From an uncultured Clostridia bacterium (GTDB lineage Bacteria; Bacillota; Clostridia; Christensenellales; Pumilibacteraceae): a DNA stretch of 64,000 bases. Below are positions 34,246 through 44,385 of the stretch, piece after piece (position 1 is the first letter of the stretch; each line of letters opens with the position of its first letter). The notes beneath the pieces were generated by a model. It saw only the letters and a program-made list of their open reading frames with translations, was not told the origin of the DNA and did no database searches. Both the position numbers and the translations under genes were made by a program. The stretch is taken from positions 124,001 through 188,000 of the forward strand of contig CALVTM010000001.1 of assembly GCA_944362615.1 (NCBI GenBank), written 5' to 3'.

Positions 34246-35016
34246 ATGAAAGCAGATATGAATATCCCCGGAGGAGGACTTCCGCCGTTCTGGCAGATAG
34301 CTGAAAATCCGGCGCCTGGCCTCGGTTGGCCGAAATACGGGCTGATACATTGGGCATGGCTGTTTGCCGGCGCCGTGACAATCTTCCTTTTGCTCATGTT
34401 GTACCGGAAATTATCACCGAAAAGCAGAAAGATAATGGCATGGTTGGTCGTCAGTATTCAGCTGCTTAATGAACTCGACACGCAGGTCATGCTTATCTCC
34501 ACCGGGCAATGGACAATTTCCGATCTGCCCCTGCATATGTGCAGTCTCACGGAGATCGTATTCCTTATCCATATCATTCACCCGTCGCGCATGATGTCTG
34601 CCATTGTCTATGCTATAGCGTTCCCGTCAGCAATACTGGGACTTTTTCTCCCCACCTGGAGCGTATTACCATTATGGAACTTTGCGGCAATCCACAGTTT
34701 CGTATTCCACTTTACAATGATACTCTATTCGCTGATGTTGTTCGTCGACGGTTACAGACCACGCCTTGCGGATCTGAAAAAAGCCTTGGTTCCTATACTG
34801 GCAGTCAGCGCTGCGGTGTTCATATTCAACAAAATCGCAGGAACGGACTTCATGTATACAAACGGCGGCAAGGGAGTCGGATTTCTTGAAGCGCTCGTAG
34901 GTGTGCTGGGCAATTACGGATACCTGATCATATTCCCCGCGCTGCTCGTTGTCATCTGGGGCGTGATGTTCCTTCCGTTTGAAATTTATGAACGCAGAAA
35001 AAAGGATACGCAGTAA
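34246..35016 (+). CDS. YwaF/TIGR02206-like integral membrane protein
   Basis: The 256-residue protein has six to seven membrane helices and the LPLHMCSLTEIVFL motif near residue 95, which marks the YwaF-type family of unknown function. I chose the ATG at 34246 because GGAGGG lies seven bases before it. It lies behind the dapA terminator and may have its own weak promoter or depend on read-through. A YwaF-type role is not established. Confidence 0.75.
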   Translation: MKADMNIPGGGLPPFWQIAENPAPGLGWPKYGLIHWAWLFAGAVTIFLLLMLYRKLSPKSRKIMAWLVVSIQLLNELDTQVMLISTGQWTISDLPLHMCSLTEIVFLIHIIHPSRMMSAIVYAIAFPSAILGLFLPTWSVLPLWNFAAIHSFVFHFTMILYSLMLFVDGYRPRLADLKKALVPILAVSAAVFIFNKIAGTDFMYTNGGKGVGFLEALVGVLGNYGYLIIFPALLVVIWGVMFLPFEIYERRKKDTQ

Positions 35017-35067
35017 AGCAAATGATAAGTATACCCTTTATAAGAATACAATGACAATAAGCAAACA

Positions 35068-35103
35068 AAAAAAGTGAAACTCTTTGCGGAGTTTCACTTT
35101 TTT
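35068..35103. terminator. Bidirectional terminator between the YwaF-like gene and alaS
   Basis: A 15-base perfect stem (35068-35082 with 35089-35103) with A-run and T-run ends and a 6-base loop, between two convergent genes. Confidence 0.92.
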
Positions 35104-35125
35104 GTTCATGAACTTTCTTTCGCGC

Positions 35126-36916
35126 TTATTCTATCGTAGCTTTGATACGTCTGATTCCCGCGCTGGAGGATTGCTCTTTCAGTATTCTGAAATGTCCGAG
35201 ATCACCGGTATTTTCAGCATGAGGACCGCCGCATACTTCGGTGGAAAAATCACCCATAATGTATACCTTTACGCGCTCTCCGTACTTGCTCTCGAAGTGT
35301 GCTTCGGCACCTATCGCCTTTGCTTCATCCAGCGTCATTTCCTTGCATACGATGGGGACTTTTGCCTCTATGGCTCTGTTAACTTCATCTTCGACCGCTT
35401 TGAGTTCTTCGGGTGTAAGCGGACGCGGGAAATTGAAGTCGAAACGCAGGCGCTCTTCGGTTATATTGCTTCCCTTCTGTGATACGCCCTTATCCCCAAG
35501 CACTTTTTTAAGTGCGGCATGGAGAAGATGCGTTGCGGTGTGGAGCTTAACCGTGCGCTCACGGTTGTCCGCAAGACCGCTCTTGAACTTATGCTCGGCA
35601 CCTGCCTGGCTCTTTGCCTGATGCTCTTTGAATGCTTTTTCAAACCCCTCGACATCCACTTTGAGCCCGCTTTCCTTTGCAAGCTCTACGGTCATCTCAA
35701 TAGGGAATCCGAAAGTATCATACAGTTTGAATGCGGTGACGCCCGCTATCGTGTCGCCTACAAGATGATCGCGGATAGCTTCAAAACGTTTCATACCGCT
35801 GTTTATCGTCTTTTCAAAACGCTGCTCTTCGGAATTTATCTCGCCTATTACGCGGTCGGCATTCTTGCGGAGCTCGGGGTAAACGTCCTCGTATTCGCTT
35901 ATTATAACTTCGGCAACCTGACCGAGTATACCTGTTCCGGCGCCCAGCTGCTTGACAAATCTGATAGCACGACGGAGCAGTCTTCTGAGAATATAACCCT
36001 GGTCTACGTTGGAACATACAACGCCTTTTTCATCACCGATTATCATTACGGAAGTACGTATGTGATCGGCAATAACGCGTATTGCGCGCGTGGTGTCCGC
36101 GTCAGAGCCGTACTTTGCGCCCGTAAGCTCTTCTATCTTTGCAATGATAGGAGTGAACAGATCGGTATCATATACGCTGGAAACGCCCATAAGCGTCTTT
36201 ACCGTACGTTCCAGGCCCATTCCGGTATCCACGTTCCTCTGCTTGAGCGGCTCATACTTGCCTTCCGCCGTCTTGTTGTACTGCATGAATACGTCGTTCC
36301 ATATCTCAAGGTACTTTCCGCAGTCACATGCAGGAGAACACTCGGCAGAGCATGCCGGTTTCCCGGTATCTATAAACATTTCGGTGTCAGGTCCGCAAGG
36401 TCCGGTCGTTCCGGCAGGACCCCACCAGTTGTTGGACTTCGGGAGGAAGTATATGCGTTCGCGCGGAACGCCCGCCTTTTCCCAGTACTCAGCCGATTCT
36501 TCATCGCGCGGGCAGTCGTTGTCTCCTGCAAATACCGTCACGGAAATCTTGGTGGGATCTATACCAAGGTACTTTTCATCAGTAAGGAACTCGTAGCTCC
36601 ACGCTATCATCTCCTTTTTGAAATAGTCGCCGAGAGACCAGTTGCCCAGCATTTCAAAGAACGTAAGGTGCGAATCGTCTCCCACTTCCTCTATGTCGCC
36701 CGTGCGTACGCACTTCTGTACATCGGCAAGACGATTGCCCTGCGGATGTTTCTGTCCGAGCAGATAAGGCACAAGCGGATGCATGCCCGCCGTAGTAAAA
36801 AGTACGGTGGGATCGTTTTCGGGTATCAGGGATGCGGAACTTATCAGAGCATGTCCCCTCGCCTTGTAAAACTCCAGCCACGTCCTGCGCAGCTGAGAAG
36901 ATGTCAGTTTATTCAT
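35126..36916 (-). CDS. alaS: Alanyl-tRNA synthetase, short form without C-Ala domain
   Basis: The enzyme charges tRNA-Ala. The catalytic core has LFTTAGMHPLVPYLLG near residue 39 and GPCGPDTEMF near 170; the tRNA-recognition middle follows. The editing domain carries HTATHLLH near residue 460 and CGGPHAENTGDLGHF near 565. The protein ends at residue 596 right after the editing domain, while most bacterial enzymes have about 870 residues with a C-terminal oligomerising C-Ala domain. The stop is followed by a strong terminator, so the short form appears native. It is the last gene of a run with glnS and a HAD phosphatase. Confidence 0.95.
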   Translation of the reverse strand: MNKLTSSQLRRTWLEFYKARGHALISSASLIPENDPTVLFTTAGMHPLVPYLLGQKHPQGNRLADVQKCVRTGDIEEVGDDSHLTFFEMLGNWSLGDYFKKEMIAWSYEFLTDEKYLGIDPTKISVTVFAGDNDCPRDEESAEYWEKAGVPRERIYFLPKSNNWWGPAGTTGPCGPDTEMFIDTGKPACSAECSPACDCGKYLEIWNDVFMQYNKTAEGKYEPLKQRNVDTGMGLERTVKTLMGVSSVYDTDLFTPIIAKIEELTGAKYGSDADTTRAIRVIADHIRTSVMIIGDEKGVVCSNVDQGYILRRLLRRAIRFVKQLGAGTGILGQVAEVIISEYEDVYPELRKNADRVIGEINSEEQRFEKTINSGMKRFEAIRDHLVGDTIAGVTAFKLYDTFGFPIEMTVELAKESGLKVDVEGFEKAFKEHQAKSQAGAEHKFKSGLADNRERTVKLHTATHLLHAALKKVLGDKGVSQKGSNITEERLRFDFNFPRPLTPEELKAVEDEVNRAIEAKVPIVCKEMTLDEAKAIGAEAHFESKYGERVKVYIMGDFSTEVCGGPHAENTGDLGHFRILKEQSSSAGIRRIKATIE

Positions 36917-36936
36917 TACTTTTCTCCGTAAAAAGT

Positions 36937-37587
36937 TTATAATGCGTATTTTCCGTTACCGAGGACTATGTCCGGCAGCTCTCTCGGGTCTGCTATCTCG
37001 AATGCAGGCGTTATCTCGTCCGTGTCCCCGGGTGCGCAGAAACCGTAAAGCGCGTATATGCTGTCTATACCCGCATTCTTAGCCGCCGTAAGATCATACA
37101 CCCTGTCGCCTACCAAAACGGCAGGCGTATCCACTATCGCGGCAACCGTCTGTTTCGTTTTATCCGAATATTTCTTGGGCTTCTCCGTGCCTTCAAACTT
37201 CAGAAAGTACTTACCCAGTCCGGATGTATCGAGTATCCGGCGTATACTCTCTATCGGCTTACCGCTTGCTATAGTACACTTTACTCCGGCTGCTGTCAAT
37301 GCTTTTAACGCATCTTCCACTCCGTCGTAAACACGATACTGATCAATGCCCTTTTCAAAATACAGCTGGCGGTATATCGCGTACCCGCGCTCGCTCTCTT
37401 CGTCTGTTGCTCCCGCATAAGTCCGCAGAGAATACATAAGAGCAGGACCGATGAAAAGTCTGTACTTTTCCTCGGTCAGCTCGGGCAGACCGAGCCGGCT
37501 CACCGTCTCTCTCGCACAGCCTATTATGCCTTCGCTGTTGTCGATGAGCACTCCGTCCATATCGAATATAACATTACGGTATCTCAT
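36937..37587 (-). CDS. HAD-superfamily phosphatase, phosphoglycolate-phosphatase-like
   Basis: HAD motifs appear in order: the nucleophile Asp in IFDMDGVLID at the N-terminus, IASGKP near residue 105, the Lys region KPKKYSDK near 135 and VLVGDRVYD near 158. A helical cap lies between motifs 1 and 2. The likely substrates are phosphoglycolate or other small phosphoesters. The start overlaps the glnS stop as ATGA. The length of 216 is typical. Confidence 0.88.
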   Translation of the reverse strand: MRYRNVIFDMDGVLIDNSEGIIGCARETVSRLGLPELTEEKYRLFIGPALMYSLRTYAGATDEESERGYAIYRQLYFEKGIDQYRVYDGVEDALKALTAAGVKCTIASGKPIESIRRILDTSGLGKYFLKFEGTEKPKKYSDKTKQTVAAIVDTPAVLVGDRVYDLTAAKNAGIDSIYALYGFCAPGDTDEITPAFEIADPRELPDIVLGNGKYAL

Positions 37588-39209
37588 GCTTTTGGCTTGT
37601 AACTGTCTTTCAGTCCGACTATGCGGTTATATACAATGCCGTCCGAGCCGGTGTCACGCACGAAATATCCCGTACGGACAAACTGGAACGAGCTGCCCTT
37701 TTCCGCATCACCGAGCATGCGCTCAGCCTTGCCCCTGAACACCTCGAGAGAATCGGGGTTCATGCGCTCCGAAAAGTCCTCATGCACGCCGTCGTAAGGC
37801 AGAAGCAGATAATCGTAATATCTGAATTCGGCATCAACACAATCGGATGCGTTCACCCAGTGTATAACGCCTTTGGCTTTAACGCCCTCAACGTCTGATC
37901 CGTTGGTTCCGTCCACCGCTTCGCAGTAAACGGTCCTGACTCCGTTTTCCATGCCGCAGCCCGTACATTTGACAATATATGAGCTCTTGAGTCTTATATA
38001 CGCTCCCGGCGTCATGCGCTTGAATTTGGGAGGCGGCACTTCGGCAAAGTCACCCGATTCTATCCAGAGGCGTTTGCCTATCTTCAGTCTGCGCGTACCT
38101 TCCTCCGGGCGGTTCGGATTGATCTCCGTTTCACATTCTTCCTCCCACCCATCCGGACGGTTTGTTATAACAAGGCTTATCGGATCAATGACCGCCATTG
38201 CGCGCGGCGCCGTATCGTTCAGCTCGCTGCGGATGCACGCCTCAAGCTGCTCAGGCGCACACTCGCTATCCGCCTTTGCAATGCCCGCTTCTTCAACAAA
38301 GCGCAGTATCGCACTCGGAGTATACCCTCTGCGGCGCAACCCGCAAAGAGTGGGCATACGCGGATCATCCCATCCGTCGACAAGCTTCTCATCCACAAGC
38401 TTCTTAAGATAACGCTTGCTCATTATGGTGCGCTCTATATTAAGACGCGCAAACTCGCGCTGTTTGGGGGAATTGGGAAATACCTCTTTGAGGTTATTCG
38501 TCACCCACTCGTAAAGCGGACGATGATTTTCAAACTCAAGGCTGCAAAGCGAATGAGTAACCCCTTCTATCGCGTCCTGCAAAGGATGAGCAAAGTCATA
38601 AAGCGGATATATGCACCACTTGTCGCCCTGACGATAATGCCGAGCATGGATTATCTTATAAATAACCGGGTCACGCATGTTGATATTCGGCGACGACATA
38701 TCTATCTTAGCACGGAGCACGAGTTCGCCGTCCCCGTATTTTCCTTCACGCATTTCCGCGAACAGACGCAGGTTCTCTTCAATGCTACGATTTCTGCATT
38801 CGCTCTCTTTTCCCGGTTCCGTAAGCGTACCGCGCATCTCACGCATACGATCGGCAGGAGTGTCGTCCACATACGCAAGACCTTTCTTTATCAGCAGTAC
38901 GGCGCATTCATATGTCTTCTCAAAGTAGTCGGAAGCATATGTTATCTCACCTTCCCAACCCAGCCATTTTACATCGCGTATGATCGAATTGACATATTCA
39001 TCATCCTCTTTTTCCGGGTTGGTATCGTCAAAGCGCAGATAGCACTTACCGCCGTATGCTTTAGCGGTCATGTAGTAGTTTATATACACGCTCTTTGCGT
39101 GTCCTATATGAAGATAGCCGTTCGGCTCGGGCGGTATACGCGTCACTACGCTTTTTACCGCCCCGCTCGCAAGATCCTCATTGATTATGTCTTCGATAAA
39201 GTTTGCCAT
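37584..39209 (-). CDS. glnS: Glutaminyl-tRNA synthetase
   Basis: This class I enzyme charges tRNA-Gln directly. The HIGH motif (PPEPNGYLHIGHAKS) is near residue 26, and MSKRYL near residue 265 is the KMSKS equivalent. The C-terminal beta-barrel anticodon domains bring it to 541 residues. Most Firmicutes lack GlnRS and use GatCAB amidation, so its presence marks a lineage that acquired it. It overlaps fhs as TGATG and HAD as ATGA. Confidence 0.97.
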   Translation of the reverse strand: MANFIEDIINEDLASGAVKSVVTRIPPEPNGYLHIGHAKSVYINYYMTAKAYGGKCYLRFDDTNPEKEDDEYVNSIIRDVKWLGWEGEITYASDYFEKTYECAVLLIKKGLAYVDDTPADRMREMRGTLTEPGKESECRNRSIEENLRLFAEMREGKYGDGELVLRAKIDMSSPNINMRDPVIYKIIHARHYRQGDKWCIYPLYDFAHPLQDAIEGVTHSLCSLEFENHRPLYEWVTNNLKEVFPNSPKQREFARLNIERTIMSKRYLKKLVDEKLVDGWDDPRMPTLCGLRRRGYTPSAILRFVEEAGIAKADSECAPEQLEACIRSELNDTAPRAMAVIDPISLVITNRPDGWEEECETEINPNRPEEGTRRLKIGKRLWIESGDFAEVPPPKFKRMTPGAYIRLKSSYIVKCTGCGMENGVRTVYCEAVDGTNGSDVEGVKAKGVIHWVNASDCVDAEFRYYDYLLLPYDGVHEDFSERMNPDSLEVFRGKAERMLGDAEKGSSFQFVRTGYFVRDTGSDGIVYNRIVGLKDSYKPKA

Positions 39210-40852
39210 CAGAACAGTCCTTTTATCTCTCCGCTTTCGGTGTCTACCGTCATTCCTTCCGCCGCGGGCGTCTTACCCAGTCCGGGCATCAGAAGTATTT
39301 TTCCGGTCACTGCCACAATAAAGCCTGCGCCTGCACGGTAGTACACTTCGCGTACCGTGATCTCGAAATCCGTCGGACGACCGAGCTTTGTCTGGTCATC
39401 GGACAGGCTGTACTGCGTTTTTGCTATACATACGGGAAGCCCTTTGCACTCTTCGCACGCTTCAAGCTTCGCTATCGTACTCTCCGCTTCAGGAGTATAT
39501 TTAACGCCGCTTGCGCCGTACACTTTCGTCGCAACGCCCGCTATCTTATCTTTTATGCTGTCTGTAAGCTCATACGCATACGAAAGCCGCGCTTTCCCTT
39601 CATCTGCCTTTTCGCATACTACGCGCGCAAGCTCTTCAGCGCCTTCGCCGCCCTTTGCCCACACGTCCGCAAGCACGCATCCTGCGCCGCGCTCCGCGCA
39701 CATTTTCTCAAGCAGAGCTATCTCCGCATCGGTATCCGTAATAAAGCGGTTGATCGCAACGACGCATGGCATACCGTACACGCCGGTGATATTTTCTATA
39801 TGCTTCATCAGATTGGATGCGCCCGAACCGAGCGCGGTCAGGTTCTCCTTACCCGTTTCCGCTTTGGGTACTCCGCCGTTGTATTTGAGCCCGCGTACCG
39901 TTGCGACAAGTACTACGCACGACGGCTGTATGCCTGCCGTCCTGCACTTTATATCAAAGAATTTTTCAGCTCCGAGATCTGCGCCGAAGCCAGCTTCGGT
40001 AACCACATAGTCCGCATAACTTACCGCCGTCTTGGTCGCTATCACGCTGTTGCATCCGTGAGCTATATTCGCAAAAGGTCCGCCGTGAACGAACGCCGGT
40101 GTCCCTTCAAGCGTCTGTACAAGATTGGGCTTGATCGCTTCGGAAAGAAGTATCGCCATCGCTTCATCCGCCTTGAGCATGCGAGCGGTGACGTTCCTGC
40201 CTTCATTGTCCGTACCGATAACTATATCGCCGAGACGCTTTTTAAGATCGGCAAAGTCTTTTGCAAGACAGAACACAGCCATGACTTCGCTCGCCGCAGT
40301 TATATCAAAATGATCCTCTCTCTCGTTATAACCTATACCGCATCTTACCGTTCTCAGACTTCTGTCGTTGAGGTCCAGGCATCGGTGCCATGTTACATCA
40401 GCTATACCGAGTGCATTTCCCTGGAATATATGGTTATCGATCATTGCGGAAAGCAGATTGTTGGCAGACGTTATCGCATGGAAGTCACCGTTGAAATGCA
40501 GGTTAATGTCCTCCATCGGCGCTATCTGCGCTCTGCCGCCGCCAGTCGCGCCGCCTTTGATACCGAACACCGGACCAAGTGAGGGTTCACGGAGCGCAAG
40601 ACATACACGCTTGTTTATTCTTGACATGCCGTCCGCAAGTCCGATGGAAACGGTCGTTTTACCTTCACCGGCAGGAGTGGGGTTTATCGCAGTCACAAGA
40701 ATTACTTTTCCTTTTCTGTTCCCCGATGAAGATACTTTGGCTTTGTATTTTCCGTAATACTCAAGCGCGTCCTCACCAATACCCAGTTTTGCCGCTATCT
40801 CAGCTATAGGCTGCAATTTGGCTTCGCGTGCTATCTCAATATCCGTCTTCAT
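39209..40852 (-). CDS. fhs: Formate-tetrahydrofolate ligase
   Basis: The enzyme activates formate with ATP to 10-formyl-tetrahydrofolate for one-carbon metabolism; acetogens use it in the Wood-Ljungdahl methyl branch, but that cannot be judged here. The block [17 protein letters not shown] carries the P-loop near residue 53, and [18 protein letters not shown] lies near 88. I chose the ATG at 40852, preceded by GAGGAG, giving 547 residues. Its end overlaps glnS. Confidence 0.97.
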   Translation of the reverse strand: MKTDIEIAREAKLQPIAEIAAKLGIGEDALEYYGKYKAKVSSSGNRKGKVILVTAINPTPAGEGKTTVSIGLADGMSRINKRVCLALREPSLGPVFGIKGGATGGGRAQIAPMEDINLHFNGDFHAITSANNLLSAMIDNHIFQGNALGIADVTWHRCLDLNDRSLRTVRCGIGYNEREDHFDITAASEVMAVFCLAKDFADLKKRLGDIVIGTDNEGRNVTARMLKADEAMAILLSEAIKPNLVQTLEGTPAFVHGGPFANIAHGCNSVIATKTAVSYADYVVTEAGFGADLGAEKFFDIKCRTAGIQPSCVVLVATVRGLKYNGGVPKAETGKENLTALGSGASNLMKHIENITGVYGMPCVVAINRFITDTDAEIALLEKMCAERGAGCVLADVWAKGGEGAEELARVVCEKADEGKARLSYAYELTDSIKDKIAGVATKVYGASGVKYTPEAESTIAKLEACEECKGLPVCIAKTQYSLSDDQTKLGRPTDFEITVREVYYRAGAGFIVAVTGKILLMPGLGKTPAAEGMTVDTESGEIKGLF

Positions 40853-40888
40853 GTGTTCGTACTCCTCTATAACTTTGTTCGCGTGTAT

Positions 40889-40917
40889 ATTATACCTCAA
40901 CGCATGCGTTTCGGCAA
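40889..40917 (-). promoter_or_regulatory. Promoter of fhs-glnS-HAD-alaS
   Basis: TTGCCG at 40912-40917, a 17-base spacer and TATAAT at 40889-40894 on the minus strand. Confidence 0.7.
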
Positions 40918-40923
40918 ACGTTT

Positions 40924-43140
40924 TTACCCTTCAGGATCGTATTCTTCTTCCACTATTCCAAGCAAATTCATTTTATTTTCCGCCTGGAGTATGAATTCTT
41001 TCAGCATCGACCAGCGTTTACGTATAAAGTTATTTCTGACCATACGCGAAACCGTGTCCTCTGTACCCACGATTACTGCCAATCGTCTCGCTCGCGTGAC
41101 CGCCGTATAAAGCAGGTTGCGCGTCATTATCATATAATTATTTCCGGACAGAGGGATTATCACGCCCTCGTATTCACTGCCCTGACTCTTATGCACGGTT
41201 ATCGCATACGCAAGCATAAGCTGTGACCTGTCCTCACCGGTATATGTCACGCGCCTGCCGTCCTCGAACTCCACTATTATCTCGCCGCTGTCCGGCAACG
41301 CTTCGAGAACGGTACCCATATCGCCGTTGAATATGCCCTCGCCATGTTCATTTGCGCGCGTCCAGCCCAGACTGTAGTTGTTTACCACGTGCATTACCTT
41401 ATCGCCTGCCGCAAACGCATTATCGCCTACGCGCACTTCACGCTGTCTTTCGGAAAGTATCGCTTCCCTGAGCAGTCTGTTCAGCTCTACTCCTCCGGCT
41501 TCACCGTTCTTGACCGGGCACAGAACCTGAAGTTTAGTCGGCTCGCAACCGAGATATCCGGGCAGTCTTCGCGTCACAAGATCGCGTACCGTCATCGCTG
41601 CTGTGTGCGCGTCCGCCGCACGGATAAAGAAAAAGTCTCCGCTTGAGTTTTTCAGGTCAGGCATTTCTCCGGCGTTTATTTTATGCGCCGCGACCGTAAT
41701 ACCGCTTCCCTCACCCTGACGGTAAATGTGCGTAAGGAACGTTACGGGAAATCTGCCGCAGGAAATTATATCCGCAAGCGCGTTGCCCGCGCCTACGCTC
41801 GGAAGCTGATCGGCATCCCCGACTATGACCAGCGTCGCTTCGTCCCGCATTTTACGGACAAGTGAGTACAGCAGTCCGACATCCACCATGGAAAACTCGT
41901 CCACTATGACCGCGTCTTCAAGTATGCCTTCGATACACTCCTCGCTGAGCAGAGCTCTGTGTATCGTAGTCGCGTCCGCACCGGTACTGTCACTGAGACG
42001 CTTTGCCGCGCGTCCCGTCGGCGCCATAAGACGCACGGTCTTTCCGTGCCGCGTAAGAAGCCGGAGTATACAACGCACTATCGTCGTCTTTCCCGTTCCG
42101 GGACCGCCCGTTATCACGGATACACCGCCGCCGAGAGCGGACGTTATCGCAAGCCTCTGCTCCGGATGGAACGTCACGTGTTCTATACGCTCAAACTCGG
42201 CTATCTCGTCATCACACTCCGGAAGTGCTCTGTTCGCGCATTCGGACATGCGGCAGAGCTTGACTGCCGAACCGCATTCCGCACGGTACATACTGCGAAG
42301 CATGACAGCCGCGCCGCCTTCGTACTCCGTTTCTTTAAGACCGCTTTTCCCCGACGTGATGATAAGCTCGTCTATACATTCTTCCAGTCTGCCGCAATTC
42401 TCTTCACCGAGAAGCCCGCGCGCATCCTCTATCAGCTGTTCTTTCGGAAGAAACGTATGCCCGTTTTTTTCGGCATTTTCACCGAGCACATGTATAATGC
42501 CGGCGCAAATGCGGTATTTGCTGTCGGCAGGGATCCCCATTGCGCGGGCTATCCTGTCTGCCGTCACAAATCCGACGCCGTGGATGTCCTCCGTAAGCCG
42601 GTACGGGTTCGTGCGTACGAGAGCTTCCGTATCACTGCCGTACTCGCCGTATATCTTCATTGCAAGGCCGCTCGTCACCCCGAAATTCATCAGAAAGGAT
42701 AGAGCATCGCTCGCCGCTTTTACTTCGGCGTATGACGCCGCTATGTCCTCCGCCATGCGCGCGCTTATGTTCTTTACTTCTCGCAGACGTCCGGGAGTCT
42801 CCTCTATTATCTTCAGCGTATCCTTGCCGAACTTCTCCACAATAGCTGCCGCACGCTTCTCACCTATGCCTTTTATCAGTCCGCTCCCGAGGAATCTCAT
42901 GATCCCGTATTCGGTGTCGGGCTTATCCAGCTTTACGACTTCAGCTTTAAGCTGTCTTCCGTATTTTGAGTGGTTTACGTATACCCCTTCGGCGGATATA
43001 TAACTGCCTGTTTCGACGGGCGGAAAAACTCCGACAACTACTTCCACGTCGTTGTCCGTTTCCACTACGGCTATCGTATAGCCGTTTTCATCGTTACGGA
43101 AACGTATGTCCGCAACCGTGCCTTTTATGCAGTCGTTCAT
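40924..43140 (-). CDS. RecD2-type ATP-dependent DNA helicase
   Basis: The protein is a RecD-like superfamily 1 helicase of organisms without RecBCD partners. The N-terminal OB-like domain (residues 1-70) is followed by helix-hairpin-helix repeats ([21 protein letters not shown]) and the motor: P-loop GGPGTGKTT near residue 348, DEFSMVD near 418 and the C-terminal [12 protein letters not shown] near 655. The length of 738 is usual for RecD2. The Shine-Dalgarno AAGGAGG lies 13 bases before the ATG within a small hairpin, an unusual spacing. Confidence 0.93.
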   Translation of the reverse strand: MNDCIKGTVADIRFRNDENGYTIAVVETDNDVEVVVGVFPPVETGSYISAEGVYVNHSKYGRQLKAEVVKLDKPDTEYGIMRFLGSGLIKGIGEKRAAAIVEKFGKDTLKIIEETPGRLREVKNISARMAEDIAASYAEVKAASDALSFLMNFGVTSGLAMKIYGEYGSDTEALVRTNPYRLTEDIHGVGFVTADRIARAMGIPADSKYRICAGIIHVLGENAEKNGHTFLPKEQLIEDARGLLGEENCGRLEECIDELIITSGKSGLKETEYEGGAAVMLRSMYRAECGSAVKLCRMSECANRALPECDDEIAEFERIEHVTFHPEQRLAITSALGGGVSVITGGPGTGKTTIVRCILRLLTRHGKTVRLMAPTGRAAKRLSDSTGADATTIHRALLSEECIEGILEDAVIVDEFSMVDVGLLYSLVRKMRDEATLVIVGDADQLPSVGAGNALADIISCGRFPVTFLTHIYRQGEGSGITVAAHKINAGEMPDLKNSSGDFFFIRAADAHTAAMTVRDLVTRRLPGYLGCEPTKLQVLCPVKNGEAGGVELNRLLREAILSERQREVRVGDNAFAAGDKVMHVVNNYSLGWTRANEHGEGIFNGDMGTVLEALPDSGEIIVEFEDGRRVTYTGEDRSQLMLAYAITVHKSQGSEYEGVIIPLSGNNYMIMTRNLLYTAVTRARRLAVIVGTEDTVSRMVRNNFIRKRWSMLKEFILQAENKMNLLGIVEEEYDPEG

Positions 43141-43194
43141 CCGGAAGGATATTCCTCCTTAAGTCCGACGGCGGCGCTTCCGCGCCGCCCTCCG

Positions 43195-44367
43195 TCAAAG
43201 CATTTTCTTTACGTCTTCCGCTCTGTCCGTCTGCTCCCAAGGCAGTCCCGGCTTTCCGAAATGTCCGTAATTAGTCGTCCGCGTATATATCGGACGGCGT
43301 AATTTGAGCTGCTCTATTATCGCACCGGGACGGAAATCAAACAGCTCTGTTATTATTTCAAGCAGGCGTTCGTCACTCACCTTTCCGGTCCCGAATGAGT
43401 TTACCGCTACAGATACGGGATTCGCTTTGCCTATTGCATATGCGACCTGCAGCTCCAGTCTGTCCGCCGCTCCGGCGGCAACTATATTCTTACATACGTA
43501 TCTCGCGTAATAGCTTGCGGATCTGTCCACTTTCGTAGGATCCTTTCCGGAAAAAGCTCCGCCGCCGTGAGGTATCACGCCGCCGTATGTATCCACAACT
43601 ATCTTACGCCCGGTAAGGCCGCTGTCACCTGCGGGACCGCCTATAACGAACCTTCCGGACGGGTTTATAAGATACCCCGTATTTTCATCCGCATAGTCCC
43701 CGAGCACCTCGTCTATCACATACTTCCTGAGATCGCTGACAAGCCGGTCATGAGTCACTCCGTCGTCATGCTGAGTGGACAGCACGACTGTCTCCACGCG
43801 CAAAGGTCGCGCTCCGTCGTATGCAACAGTCACCTGTGCCTTGCCGTCCGGACGCAGATAAGGAATAAGTCCGCTCTTGCGCACCTCTGCAAGATGTGCG
43901 GTAAGTCCGTGGGAAAGCAACGCAGACAACGGCATATACTCCGCCGTTTCCGTGCAGGCATAACCGAACATCATGCCCTGATCGCCGGCGCCCAGTGTTT
44001 CTGTTTCGTTCATACTGCCTTCACGGCTCTCCAGCGAACGGCTGACCGATTCACCTATGTCCGGTGACTGCCTGTCCATGCGCACTTCTATCTTACAATT
44101 ACGCGCGTCCAGACCTTTTTCGGCGCTGTCATAACCTATGCCGAGCGCACAGTCTCTTGCAATCTTTTCTAAATCGATATCTCCCGCGCACGTCATCTCA
44201 CCGAATATCATTATAAAATCCGTCGTTGTGCAGACTTCTGCGGCTACGCGGCTGTAAGGATCAACGGCAAGCGCCGCATCCAGTATGCTGTCCGCTATCA
44301 GGTCGCATACCTTGTCGGGATGACCTTCCGTTACGCTCTCGGAAGTGAAAAGTCGATATTTCTTCAT
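43195..44367 (-). CDS. metK: S-adenosylmethionine synthetase
   Basis: MetK makes SAM from methionine and ATP. SESVTEGHPDKVCD at the N-terminus, GAGDQGMMFGYA near residue 117 and GGGAFSGKDPTKVDRS near 260 are diagnostic. The length of 390 is normal. It follows proS by 18 bases; no SAM riboswitch fits into that gap. A GC-rich hairpin at 43166-43190 lies behind it without a T-run. Confidence 0.98.
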   Translation of the reverse strand: MKKYRLFTSESVTEGHPDKVCDLIADSILDAALAVDPYSRVAAEVCTTTDFIMIFGEMTCAGDIDLEKIARDCALGIGYDSAEKGLDARNCKIEVRMDRQSPDIGESVSRSLESREGSMNETETLGAGDQGMMFGYACTETAEYMPLSALLSHGLTAHLAEVRKSGLIPYLRPDGKAQVTVAYDGARPLRVETVVLSTQHDDGVTHDRLVSDLRKYVIDEVLGDYADENTGYLINPSGRFVIGGPAGDSGLTGRKIVVDTYGGVIPHGGGAFSGKDPTKVDRSASYYARYVCKNIVAAGAADRLELQVAYAIGKANPVSVAVNSFGTGKVSDERLLEIITELFDFRPGAIIEQLKLRRPIYTRTTNYGHFGKPGLPWEQTDRAEDVKKML

Positions 44368-44385
44368 TTCGTAATTTGCTCCGTA

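Noticed and set aside
43166..43190. Terminator behind metK
   Set aside because: The GC-rich hairpin has no T-run on either strand, so it was not called a terminator.
44368..44385. SAM riboswitch for metK
   Set aside because: Only 18 bases separate proS and metK, and the proS leader shows no S-box blocks.
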